Shown here one piece after another: positions 18,351 to 28,841 of a stretch of DNA of 64,000 bases. Below the pieces are notes generated by a model that was given only the letters and a program-made list of their open reading frames with translations, made no database searches and was not told the origin of the DNA. This stretch comes from Mycoplasma yeatsii (GTDB lineage: Bacteria > Bacillota_I > Bacilli_A > Mycoplasmatales > Mycoplasmataceae). A program made the position numbers and the translations under genes. Each line of letters opens with the position of its first letter. The stretch's first letter is position 1. Location of the stretch: NCBI RefSeq assembly GCF_030815295.1, contig NZ_JAUSWP010000003.1. One strand, written 5' to 3'.

Positions 18351-20087
18351 ATGAATAATGACATGATTTTAGATCCAGTTCAAGAATTTGAAAGTTATTT
18401 ACATAAAAACGAACAAATCATTGAAAAATATTTTCAAGAATTTACAGAACAATCAGAAATTAATATTGAAAAAAATCGTAGCCAAGTTAAAAAAATTAAC
18501 GAAGCTAAACATAAACTAGATAGATCAAATAAAATTTTAAAAAGAGTAAAAATATGATCAATAATTAACATAATAGTTATAGTGGTTTCTACTTTAATAT
18601 TTGCATTTTTCATTTGAGCTTTAACTAGTTCACAAGAAATGAAAAACAATGAAAAGCCAACTGCAATAATTTGTACGGTTATATCAAGTATAATTGCAAC
18701 AGCATTTCTATTAATACAAGTTTTATGAACTAGAAAAAAGAGAAAAGAAATTGATAGTATTGTTTCTAATGCTAATAAAACGTTTAAAAAAGAATTAAAA
18801 AAAGGTTATGATCAAACACGAAATCTTATAAGTTTAATTAGTCACGGTACTAAAGAAAAAATCTTTTCAGAAACTATGCCTTTAATTAAATTTAATAGAT
18901 TTTTAGGACAAAAAGCATTAGACAACTTTAAAAAGAAATACAAACCTATTAATTATTATTATGATAAAGAATTATCATGTACAGCTTTAAAATCAGGATC
19001 AGTTTATAATAATCCGTTTATTTTATCTAGTAGTTCTAAATTTGTAATAGAACCTAAAGAATATTTTGGAACTCTAACTATTTCTTGACAAGAAACTCAA
19101 GGTGATAAAACAGTTACTAGAACTCAAACTTTAGTTGCTAGTGTTGTAAAACCTATTCCTGTAAGATATGATTCATCTTATTTAACATTTGGTATTGAAC
19201 TTGCACCTAACTTAAACTTCACAAGAACTGGTGCTGGATTAAATCAATGTAGTCAAAAACAAAAAGAAAAATATGCTAAAAAGATTGAAAAAAGTCTATA
19301 TAAATATGCTGAGAAAAACCTTAACTTCTCTCCGTTAACAAATACAAAATTTGAAGCTTATTTTGGAGCATTTGATAGAAATGATGATAGAGAATTTCGT
19401 TTATTATTCACTCCACTTGCTCAAGAAAATCTTGTTCGTTTAATTGAAGATAATAAAGCTAGTTTTGGAGATAATTTTGATATGATCAAACAAAACAAGA
19501 GTCTTTCAATAACTTCAAATGAATTAATAGATTTTGAAATGAATGATATTTATCCAATCATTGAATCATATAGTTATGATGAAATTAAAAAACACTTTAT
19601 TCAAACTAATAAATGATATTTCATAAATATGTATTCAATTTTTGCTCCATATTTTGCTATACCAACTTTAAATAGCGTTGATAGTGAAAATAAAAAAGAA
19701 TCAGTAAAAACAGTATTAAGTAAACCTGAAATTGAAGCACAATTATCAATGTTACCTAGCTCTTTATTTGAACATAAACAAGTTAAAACAACTTCATTAC
19801 TATATGTTCAATCATTTGATGAAAAAACTAAAATCGCACAAGTTGTATCAAAAGGATATGATATAGTTCAAAGAGTCGATTTTGTTCCAGTATGAGGAAG
19901 AGATGGTAATTTACATAGTGTTCCAGTTCCTTGAGATGAATATGTTGAATACAACAATTTAAATCATGTAAAAATAACTCCATTCAAAGAATTTAGTATC
20001 GATAAAGATTGATATGAAAATGTTGGTTCAAAATTAAATGAACATCAAACTACAACTGATCTAGCAATTGTTGAATTTGTAGATTAA
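18351..20087 (+). CDS. DUF3137-like membrane protein, paralogue 2
   Basis: A 578-residue paralogue of the preceding gene. Shared landmarks in the same order: DPVQEFE at the N-terminus, a charged helix, two membrane segments (about residues 70-92 and 103-124), GTKEKIFSETMPLIKF, GSVYNNPFIL, REFRLLFTPLAQENL, a hydrophobic MYSIFAPYFAIP and a C-terminal RVDFVPVWGRDGNLHS. The FEAYFGAFDRNDDREFRLLFTP stretch aligns by eye with DUF3137. It lacks the poly-Asn and acidic tail of paralogue 1. The next gene is lemA; I recall DUF3137 and LemA genes being neighbours in other bacteria, which supports the assignment. Function unknown. Confidence 0.7.
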
Positions 20088-20095
20088 AGTATAAT
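20068..20095 (+). promoter_or_regulatory. Possible promoter of lemA
   Basis: TTGTTG at 20068-20073 and TATAAT at 20090-20095 with a 16-base spacer, overlapping the end of the preceding gene. Confidence 0.4.
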
Positions 20096-20129
20096 ATTTA
20101 TAAAAGGATATTAAAAAGGAGATAAACAA

Positions 20130-20795
20130 ATGGCAAATCAATTAGATGAAATTAATGGTCCTGTTTTTGAAGGTGGACGTGAAATTAATGTTATTAATAA
20201 ACAACTTCCTATTACAGTTGGGGTTGGATCAAAAATATTTGAAATTTTATTATGAATATTAATTATTCCTGGTTTAATTTTCCAATATAGAAAAGTTAAA
20301 GCTAAAAATTATTTAGCACAATTAGAACAAAAAATTCAAGCAAACGCTTCACAAGTTGATAACTATTTAGAACAAAGAGTTCAAGTTATGAAAAACTTAG
20401 CAACTTTATTATCTAAAGCAGTTGATGTAGATAAAGATATTATGAAATCAGTTGCAGCTTATAGAAGTGGAATTGATTTATCTAAACAATCAAGAACTGA
20501 AGTTTTACAAGAAATTGATCACACTATTAGAGGATTACAACTTCAATTTGAAAACTATCCAGAATTACAATCTCATAAATCAGTTAAAGAAGCTATGCAA
20601 CAAAATATATATCTACAAAAAGAAATTACTGCAACTCGTGATATATATAATGATTCAATTAATCAATGAAATAGAGCAATTAATGAATGACCTGCAAAAC
20701 AAATGGTTGCTGCTAAATTAGGATATACAACAAAAATTCCTTTTGCTACAACAAGTGAAATTAAACAACAAGCAAGACAAGATTTCTTTGCTTAA
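20130..20795 (+). CDS. lemA: LemA family protein
   Basis: LemA proteins are membrane-anchored helical-bundle proteins of unknown function. The 221-residue frame has a soluble lead of about 30 residues, one membrane segment near residues 35-51 (ILLWILIIPGLIF), and the helical LemA core: QVDNYLEQRVQVMKNLATLL, corresponding to the family's RR.DLIPNLV region, followed by AYRSG. The start follows AAAAGGAG. It closes the DUF3137-like tandem pair and has a strong terminator separating it from the heat-shock operon. Confidence 0.82.
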
Positions 20796-20797
20796 TT

Positions 20798-20827
20798 AAG
20801 TTGAACTCTCAAAGTTCAACTTTTTTA
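20798..20827 (+). terminator. lemA terminator
   Basis: AAGTTGAAC-TCTCAAA-GTTCAACTT followed by TTTTT. Confidence 0.85.
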
Positions 20828-20857
20828 TTTTTCACCAAAACATAAGTTTTTTAAAAA

Positions 20858-20884
20858 TTAGCACTCTCATTGTTGAATTGCTAA
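20858..20884. promoter_or_regulatory. CIRCE operator upstream of clpB
   Basis: TTAGCACTC, nine bases, then AATTGCTAA. The left arm is perfect against the consensus TTAGCACTC-N9-GAGTGCTAA; the right arm has two mismatches. It overlaps the -35 region of the clpB promoter. HrcA, its expected repressor, is encoded in the same operon. Confidence 0.9.
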
Positions 20885-20890
20885 AAATAG

Positions 20891-20899
20891 TGATACAAT
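20891..20899 (+). promoter_or_regulatory. clpB -10 region
   Basis: TGATACAAT is an extended -10 directly downstream of the CIRCE, 46 bases ahead of the ATG. Confidence 0.55.
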
Positions 20900-20944
20900 A
20901 ATTGTAGTTGAATAATTTGTATTTAAAAAAAGGGGTGTAGTTTT

Positions 20945-23083
20945 ATGGAATTTCAAGAAAAAGGAACTGTAACTGATGCTTTAAAAAAATATACTAGAGA
21001 TTTAACTAAAAATGCTAAGGATGGAAAATTAGATCCTGTTATTGGACGAGAAGAAGAAATATCAAGACTTATTCAAATTCTTTCTCGTAAAACAAAAAAT
21101 AATCCAGTTTTAATTGGTGAACCAGGAGTTGGTAAAACAGCTGTTGTTGAAGGATTGGCTCAACGTATTGTAAAACAAGATGTACCTGATCTATTAAAAA
21201 ATAAAAGAATCTTAGAATTAGATATGGGAAGTTTAATGGCTGGAGCAATGTATATGGGTGATTATGAATCACGTGTTAAAGCTATTGTTAAAGAAATTGA
21301 AAAATCTAATGGTGAAATTATTTTATTTATAGATGAATTACATTTAATTGTTGGAGCCGGAAGAACTGGATCTGGTGGTGGAATGGATGTTTCTAACTTA
21401 TTAAAACCAGCACTAGCTAGAGGTGAATTAAGAGCAATTGGAGCAACCACTTTAAATGAATATAGAGAATATATTGAAAAAGATGCTGCTTTAGAAAGAA
21501 GATTTCAAAGAGTGTTGGTAAATGAGCCAACTGTTGATGAAACAATTTCTATACTACGTGGATTAAAAGAAAGATTTGAAACATATCATGGAGTTAGAAT
21601 TCACGATAATGCATTAGTAGCTGCTGCTAAATTATCAAGTAGATATGTAACTGATAGATTCTTACCAGATAAAGCAATTGATTTAGTTGATGAAGCTTCT
21701 GCTTCAATTAAAACTGAACTAGCAAGTGTTCCAATTGAACTAGATCAAGTTAATAGAAAAGTTATGCAACTTGAAATTGAAAAATCTGCGTTAGAAAAAG
21801 AAAAAGATGATAAATCAAAAGAAAGATTAGCTGAAGCAGTTAAAGAACTTGAATCTCTTAAAAAACAACAAACCTCTTTAAATGAAAAATGATTAAAAGA
21901 AAAAGAATATCTAAATAAAATCAACTCTTTAAAATCAACTATTGAAAGTTTAAAACAAGAACTAGAAAGAGTTCAAAGTGATGGAAATTACCAACGTGCA
22001 GGAGAAATTCAATACTCACTACTACCATCACTTGAAAAACAATTATCAAGTTATGAAAACGATTCATCTGACAGAATAATATCTGAAGAAGTAAGTGAAA
22101 AAGATATTGCTCAAGTTGTTGCAAAATCAACAGGTATTCCAGTTGATAGATTGATTTCATCAGAAAAAGAAAAATTATTAAATTTAGATAAATTATTAAA
22201 AGTTAGAGTTAAAGGTCAAGATGAAGCTATTAAAGTTGTAACTAATGCGATTATAAGAAGTAGAAGTGGAATCAAAGATCCTGAAAAACCAATTGGAAGT
22301 TTTCTATTCTTAGGACCAACTGGAGTAGGAAAAACTGAAGTTGCAAGAAGTCTTGCTGAAATTCTATTCAACTCACCTAAAAAAATGATTAGACTTGATA
22401 TGAGTGAATATATGGAAAAACATTCAGTTGCTAAATTAATCGGTGCTCCTCCTGGTTATGTTGGTTATGAAGAAGGTGGAAGATTAACTGAACAAGTTAG
22501 AAGAAATCCTTATTCAATAATTCTATTTGATGAAATTGAAAAAGCTCATCCTGATGTATTTAACATATTACTTCAAATTTTAGATGATGGAAGATTAACT
22601 GATTCACTAGGAAAAACTATTGATTTTAAAAATACAATTATTGTAATGACTTCAAATATCGGTAGTGAACAAATACTAGCTGCAACAAATCTAGAACCAG
22701 CAACATTTACAACAATTCAAGATGAATTAAACAAAAACTTTAAACCTGAATTTTTAAATAGAATTGATAATATAATATTTTTCAATGCATTATCAGAAAG
22801 CACAATCGGTGAAATTGTAGACAAAGTTTTAAATGAATTATCAGAAAGATTAATAAAAGACCAAAGCTATTACATTAATTTTTCAGAAGCTGCTAAAGAT
22901 AAGATTATAAGAGAAGGTTATGACAGACAATTTGGTGCACGTCCTATTAAAAGATATATAGAAAAAAATGTTGAAACTTTATTAGCTCATGCAATCATTA
23001 GTCAGACAATCCAAGAAAATCTAAGATATACAATTGATGTTAAAGAAAATGAATTTGTTTTAGAAAAACAACAAATAAATTAG
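20945..23083 (+). CDS. clpB: ClpB disaggregase lacking the N-domain
   Basis: Hexameric AAA+ machine that rescues aggregated proteins with DnaK/DnaJ/GrpE. The 712-residue frame starts VTDALKKYTRDLTKNA, i.e. at the first nucleotide-binding domain; the usual N-terminal domain of about 140-150 residues is absent. Walker A of NBD1 is GEPGVGKT (58-65). The coiled-coil middle domain spans about 270-400. NBD2 Walker A is GPTGVGKT near 457-464, with the GAPPGYVGY pore loop. The middle domain argues for ClpB rather than ClpC or ClpA. It heads the CIRCE-controlled operon with hrcA 12 bases downstream. Confidence 0.95.
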
Positions 23084-23095
23084 TTAGGATCAGTT

Positions 23096-24133
23096 ATGTT
23101 AAAAGAAAGACAAATAAAAATATTAGAAGCGATTGTCAAAGAATTCATTAAAACTAATCAACCTGTTGGATCAAAAAGAATCTTAGAATTATTAGATATT
23201 AAAGTTTCATCAGCAACAATTAGAAGTGAATCAGTTGTTTTAGAAGAATTAGGATATTTAGAAAAACAACATACTTCAAGTGGAAGAACCCCTTCTACTA
23301 AAGGTTATAGATTTTATGTAGATAACATTATGAAATTTAATAACAATGAAGATAAAGATTTAAAAAAATATCTTCAACAAATATTTGAACTTCGTAATTA
23401 TAATGTAGATAAAACTATAAATTATGCTAGTGAAATAATTAGTGAAATTACTAAAATGACTGCGGTTGTTGTTAAAAAAACTAATTTTAAAGATATCAAA
23501 CTTAAAAAAATAGATCTAATTATTATTTCAGATCAAATTGCTAATGTTGTGTTTATATTTTCTGATGGATCAGTTCAAAATAAAGTATTTAATTTAAATG
23601 ATATTAGTTTAGAAGATCTTCAAATTGCTATTAAATTATTTTCAGATTCTTTATTAGAAGTTAGTTTAGATCAACTAAATGAACATATTGATAAATTAAA
23701 AGAACAACTTGCATTAAGTATTAAACAATATGATTATGTTTTAAATACATTTATAAGTACAATTTTAGATTCTAAAACAGATCAAAAAGAAATTCATGGA
23801 ATGAGATATATGTTAGAAAATCCTGAATTTAGTGATACTGAAAAACTAAAAAAAGCTGTAAAATTAATGGAAGAGATTACTCCATTTCAATGATTTGATA
23901 TAGCGTATGAATCAAATAAAAGTTTAAATAAAATTTCAACAAAAATAGGTAATGAAATTAATGAAAATATTGATGATATTGCTATGGTAGGAACTGAGTT
24001 AAAAGTAGGAGAAAATTCTACTGTACTAACTTTGATAGGACCAAAAAGAATTGATTATTCTCAAGTTAACAGGTTGATGAATTTAATCATTGAGATTTTA
24101 GAAGGAAAGGATTTGGATTATGGCAAAACATAA
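23096..24133 (+). CDS. hrcA: Heat-shock repressor HrcA
   Basis: Winged-helix repressor that binds CIRCE and is kept active by chaperonin in other bacteria. The frame of 345 residues begins MLKERQIKILEAIVKEFIKTNQPVGSK, the conserved DNA-binding N-terminus, with SSATIRSE and HTSSGRTPSTKGYRFYVD following. One TGA is crossed near residue 265. The last 14 bases overlap the start of grpE. With CIRCE sites before clpB and lon, the repressor and two targets are all in this window, and it is autoregulated through the clpB operon. Confidence 0.95.
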
Positions 24134-24683
24134 ATCTAAAAAAGATGAAATATTAAAAATATTAGATTCTCTAACTAAAGAACAAGCTGATAAAGTTAAT
24201 GAATACATCAAAATTATTAAATCTAAAAAAGATGAATTAGTTGAAGAAAATAAAAAACTAAAAGAAGAAATAGATTATACAAAACAACTAAATGTTGCTG
24301 ATATTGCAAATCTAACTAAAAAATATAATCAAAAAGAATTAGAAATTAAAAAATATGGTGCATCTAAATTAGCTAAAGATATGATTCAACCAATTGAATT
24401 ATTAAAAAAAGTTATTAATTCACCAATTAATAATGATGCTGTTAAACCGTATGTTATGGGATTTGAAATGATTTCAAATCAATTAGTTCAATCACTTGAA
24501 TCAAATAATATTAAACCAATGAATACTCAAGTTGGAGAAATGTTTGATTCAACAAAACAAGAAGCAACTGAAGTAGTAGAAAATACTGAATTTGAATCAA
24601 ATAGAATTGTTGCTGTTTTAAGTGAAGGATATATGATTCACGATAGAGTGTTAAGTTACGCACTTGTTAAAGTAGCTAAATAA
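24120..24683 (+). CDS. grpE: Nucleotide exchange factor GrpE
   Basis: Speeds ADP release from DnaK. The 187-residue protein has a long N-terminal coiled coil (about residues 10-60) and the conserved C-terminal part with EMFDSTKQEA and RIVAVLSEGYMIHDRVLSYALVKVAK, the last being the usual GrpE end (GY.l.drvlRpA.V.V). It overlaps hrcA by 14 bases and precedes dnaK, from which it is separated by an unusual repeat array. Confidence 0.95.
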   Translation: MAKHKSKKDEILKILDSLTKEQADKVNEYIKIIKSKKDELVEENKKLKEEIDYTKQLNVADIANLTKKYNQKELEIKKYGASKLAKDMIQPIELLKKVINSPINNDAVKPYVMGFEMISNQLVQSLESNNIKPMNTQVGEMFDSTKQEATEVVENTEFESNRIVAVLSEGYMIHDRVLSYALVKVAK

Positions 24684-24689
24684 TAAATC

Positions 24690-24761
24690 AAAACATTAAA
24701 TATATAAAAAACACTAACGAAATTAAAAACACTAAAGATATAAAAAACACCAAAAACATTA
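24690..24761 (+). repeat. Four tandem 18-bp repeats between grpE and dnaK
   Basis: Units start AAAACA(T/C) at 24690, 24708, 24726 and 24744; the clearest is AAAACACTAAAGATATAA (24726-24743). The array runs straight into the AAGGAG ribosome site of dnaK. In RNA it would be an unstructured A-rich leader. Confidence 0.75.
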
Positions 24762-24777
24762 AGGAGATATGAAAATT

Positions 24778-26547
24778 ATGGCTAAAGAAAAAATTATTGG
24801 TATTGATTTAGGAACAACTAACTCTGTTGTTTCAGTTTTAGAAGGTGGACAACCTATTATTTTAGAAAACCCTGAAGGACAAAGAACTACTGCTAGTGTA
24901 GTTGCATTTAAAAACTCAGATATTATTGTTGGTGGAGCTGCTAAACGTCAAGCTATTACTAACCCAAACGTTGTTCAATCAGTTAAATCAAAAATGGGAA
25001 CAAACTCAAAAATTAACTTAGAAAATAAAGATTATACTCCAGAACAAATTTCAGCTGAAATTTTAAGATATATGAAAAATTATGCTGAAGCTAAATTAGG
25101 ACAAAAAGTTACAAAAGCAGTTATTACTGTTCCAGCATACTTTAATGATGCTCAAAGAAAAGCTACAAAAGATGCAGGTAAAATTGCAGGATTAGAAGTT
25201 GAAAGAATCATTAATGAACCAACTGCCGCAGCTTTAGCTTATGGTTTGGATAAAGCAGATAAAGAAGAAAAAGTTTTAGTTTATGACTTAGGAGGAGGAA
25301 CATTTGACGTTTCTATTCTAGAAATTGCTGATGGTACTTTTGAAGTTTTATCAACTAGTGGAAATAACAAACTAGGTGGAGATAATTTTGATGAAGCTAT
25401 TATTAATTGATTATTAGAAAAAATTAAAGCTGAACACTCAGTTGATTTATCAAATGATAAAATGGCTCGTCAAAGATTAAAAGATGAAGCAGAAAAAGCA
25501 AAAATCAACTTATCAAGTCAATTAGAAGTTGAAATTAACTTACCATTTATCGCAATGAATGAAAATGGACCAATTTCATTTGCTACAAGTTTAACAAGAA
25601 ATGAATTTAACAAAATTACTAAACATTTAGTTGATATGACTTCTCAACCAGTTCAAGATGCTTTACGCGAAGCTAAATTAACTGCTAAAGATATTGATGA
25701 AGTATTATTAGTTGGTGGATCAACAAGAATTCCAGCTGTTCAAGATTTAGTAAAAAGTTTATTAAACAAAGAACCAAACAGAACAATTAACCCAGATGAA
25801 GTTGTTGCAATGGGTGCTGCTATTCAAGGAGCTGTGTTAGCTGGTGATGTTACTGATGTGTTATTATTAGACGTTACTCCATTATCATTAGGTATTGAAA
25901 CAATGGGTGGAATTATGACTAAATTAATTGACAGAAACACTACAATTCCAACTGAAAAATCACAAATTTTCTCAACTGCAGTAGATAACCAACCAGCTGT
26001 TGATATTAACATTTTACAAGGTGAAAGACCAATGGCTGCTGATAACAAATCATTAGGAGAATTCCAATTAACAGGAATTCAACCAGCTCCAAAAGGTGTT
26101 CCTCAAATCGAAGTTACTTTTAAAATAGATGCTAATGGTATTGTAAGTGTATCAGCAAAAGATAAACAAACAAACGAAAAAAAATCTATTACAATTTCAA
26201 ACTCAGGAAACTTAAGTGATGAAGAAATCAACAGAATGGTAAAAGAAGCTGAAGAAAATGCTGCAACTGATGAAATTAAAAAGAAAAATATTGAATTAAA
26301 ACACAAAGCAGAAAGTTACATTAATGTAATTGAAAGTTCAATTAAAGAAGCTGGAGATAAAGTTTCACCAGAACAAAAAGAACAATCAGAAAAAATGGTT
26401 GCTGAAATTAAAGAATTAGTTAAAAATGAAGATTATGCTGCTTTAGAACAAAAAATGACTGAACTAGAACAAGCAATGGCAGCTGCTGCTGAATTTGCAA
26501 AACAACAAGGTCAAGATCCAAACCAAGATCCAAACCAAAATCAATAA
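24778..26547 (+). CDS. dnaK: Chaperone DnaK (Hsp70)
   Basis: Central ATP-dependent Hsp70 chaperone. The 589-residue frame has IGIDLGTTNSVV at the N-terminus, VITVPAYFNDAQR, VYDLGGGTFDVSIL, VGGSTRIPAVQ and a substrate domain starting LLDVTPLSLGIETMGG, with a Gln/Pro/Asn tail in place of the usual acidic end. The start is the ATG at 24778, 11 bases after AAGGAG; an in-frame ATG at 24769 is only two bases from that site and is rejected. No CIRCE is seen before dnaK, so regulation should come from the clpB promoter. Confidence 0.97.
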
Positions 26548-26565
26548 TTATAAATTTTAAATATG

Positions 26566-26596
26566 ACAAACTAACATGTGTTAGTTTGTTTTATTA
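26566..26596 (+). terminator. Terminator after dnaK
   Basis: ACAAACTAAC-ATGT-GTTAGTTTGT followed by TTTATT. It may attenuate rather than block transcription into dnaJ 23 bases downstream. Confidence 0.75.
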
Positions 26597-26619
26597 CATA
26601 AATCAGAAAGAGAGAAAAT

Positions 26620-27750
26620 ATGGCAAAAAGAGATTACTATGAAGTTTTAGGTGTTTCAAAAACTGCAAGTGAAGATGAAATTAAAAAAGCTTACCGTAAG
26701 CTTGCCAAAAAATATCACCCTGATCTTAATAAATCACCAGATGCTGAAGAAAAATTTAAAGAAATTAATGAAGCAGCTGAAGTATTAACTGATAAAGATA
26801 AACGTGCTAGATATGATCAATTCGGTCATGCAGCATTTGATCAAAATTCTGGATTTGGTGGATTTGGTGGTTTTGGTGGATTTGAAGATATCTTTAGTCA
26901 AATGCGTTCATCAACTGGAGGTTCATCATTTTTTGGAGATATATTTGGTGACTTTTTCGGATCAAATTCTCGTTCAAATTCACAAAGAGTAACAAAAGGT
27001 GAAAGTATAAAAGTTAATATCTTTTTAACTTTTAAAGAATTATTATTTGGTGCAGAAAAAATTATTGAAGCTCAATTATTAACTAGTTGTAAAACATGTG
27101 ATGCAACCGGAGCTAAATCAAAAGATGATATAACTAAATGTAGTAAATGTTTTGGAACAGGTCATGTTAACATTCAAAGAAATTTAGGAATGATTCAATT
27201 CCAACAAAGTGCAGTTTGTCCTGATTGTGATGGTGTTGGTAAAATCATTAAAAATAAATGTAAGGATTGTCGCGGTAAAGGTCATTATTTTGCTAAACAA
27301 AAAATTGAAGTTAATATCCCTAAAGGTGTGATGCCTGGTCAACAAATCAAAATGGCTAACAAAGCTCACGCTTCATTAAATGGTGGACCAAATGGAGATG
27401 TATATATCGATCTATTATTAAAAGAATCTAAAGTTTATGAAATTATAAATGATTATGATTTAAAAATGATTTGAAATGTATCTTATATCGATGCTATTTT
27501 AGGAAATGAAATTACTATTAAAACTTTAGATGGTGATGTTAAAGTTAAATTACCAAAAGGAATTAGTTCAAGAGAAACAATTAAGATTTCAAATAAAGGT
27601 TTATATAAACAAGTTAATAGAGATAAAAGAGGAGATCTATTTATTGAAATAAATATTGCTGTTCCTAGAAATCTATCTAATAAAGAAAAAGAGTTAATTC
27701 AAGCGTTATCTGAAAATTCAAGCTTTGAACCTAAAAACATAGTTGAATAA
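26620..27750 (+). CDS. dnaJ: Co-chaperone DnaJ
   Basis: Hsp40 partner that delivers clients to DnaK and stimulates its ATPase. The 376-residue frame has the J-domain with HPD (KYHPDLN, about residue 33), a Gly/Phe-rich linker (GGFGGFGGFGGFEDIF), four zinc-binding CxxC repeats (CKTCDATG, CSKCFGTG, CPDCDGVG, CKDCRGKG) and two beta-sandwich substrate domains. It follows dnaK across a hairpin and has its own terminator. Confidence 0.96.
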
Positions 27751-27754
27751 AATG

Positions 27755-27790
27755 AACATGTAAACAAAAACCAGTTTACATGTTTTTCTT
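27755..27790 (+). terminator. dnaJ terminator
   Basis: AACATGTAAAC pairs with GTTTACATGTT, followed by TTTCTTTTT. Confidence 0.85.
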
Positions 27791-27881
27791 TTTAAAATAT
27801 AATAACAAAGGATAGCTAATATATAGAATCTAAAAAATATTGATCGATATTAAAAAAAGATTGGATATAAGGAGAAAATCT

Positions 27882-28841
27882 ATGGATAAAATAGCTGTAA
27901 AAAAAATATTGGATCTAATTAAAGAAAATGATTCAATTATACTTTTAAGACACGTTACTGCTGATGGAGATGCTTATGGATTTCAATTTGGTTTAAGAAA
28001 TCTTATTAAGTTAAATTGACCAGAAAAAACAGTAAAAATTACAGGAAATCCTACTAAATATTTAGATTTTATTGGTAGTGATTTTGACGAAGTTAGCGAT
28101 GAGGAGTTTAAAAATAGCTTAGTGATCATTGGTGATACAGCCAATAGACCAAGAATTGATGAACCACGTTGACACTTAGGAAAAACAATTGTTAAAATTG
28201 ATCACCACCCAAATAGAGATGTTTATGGTGATGTAATGTGAGTTGATCCTGATTATTGTGCAACTTCAGAAATGTTGGCTGATATTATTTATCAAAATCC
28301 AGAATTAAAAATTGATGCTGACACCGCAAGAATAATTTATCATGGAATAGTAACTGATTCTAATAGATTTATGTTACGTTATCCAAAGCCAAGAACATTT
28401 AGATTAGCAGGTTTCTTATTAGAACAAGGTTTTGATTTAAGTGAACTATATCAAACTATGTATCAAAAAACTGAAACTGATTTGAAATTAACTAGTTATG
28501 TTTATTCAAACTATAAAACAACTAAAAATGGAGTTAGTTATTTATATCTAAAATATTCACAATTAAAAGAGCTTGGTTTAGACACTGATTATGTTGCTTA
28601 TGAGTATGTTAACTTATTAAGTAATATTAAAGACAGACCTATTTGAGCATTCTTCTGTGAATATGAAAATGGATTAATAAGAGTTGAACTACGTTCCCAA
28701 AACATTCAAATCAATCAAGTTGCTGAAAAACACGGTGGTGGTGGACACAAAACTGCTGCTGGAATTAAAATTAGTAGTTTTGATATTGCTGATCAAGTTG
28801 TTCAAGATTTAGATGCTATTTTAGAAAAGGAGGATAAATAG
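27882..28841 (+). CDS. nrnA: DHH-family oligoribonuclease / pAp phosphatase (NrnA)
   Basis: Degrades nano-RNAs to mononucleotides and, in the family, dephosphorylates pAp. The 319-residue frame has RHVTADGDAYG (motif I, with Ala in place of the usual Pro), IGDTAN, the DHH signature KIDHHPN near residue 108 and the C-terminal DHHA1 motif GGGGHKTAAG. The ATG follows AAGGAG. Its last codons contain the AAGGAGG that serves the next gene, and its TAG shares a base with that gene's GTG. Confidence 0.88.

Noticed and set aside
24769..24777. Upstream ATG as dnaK start
   Set aside because: It is two bases from the AAGGAG, too close; the ATG at 24778 gives the normal DnaK N-terminus MAKEKIIGIDLG.
25824..26306. 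Minus-strand open frames inside dnaK
   Set aside because: They are shadows of a strongly conserved gene, without ribosome sites or recognisable products.
26566..26596. A third CIRCE before dnaJ
   Set aside because: The inverted repeat is ACAAACTAAC/GTTAGTTTGT with a 4-base loop, i.e. a terminator, not TTAGCACTC-N9-GAGTGCTAA.
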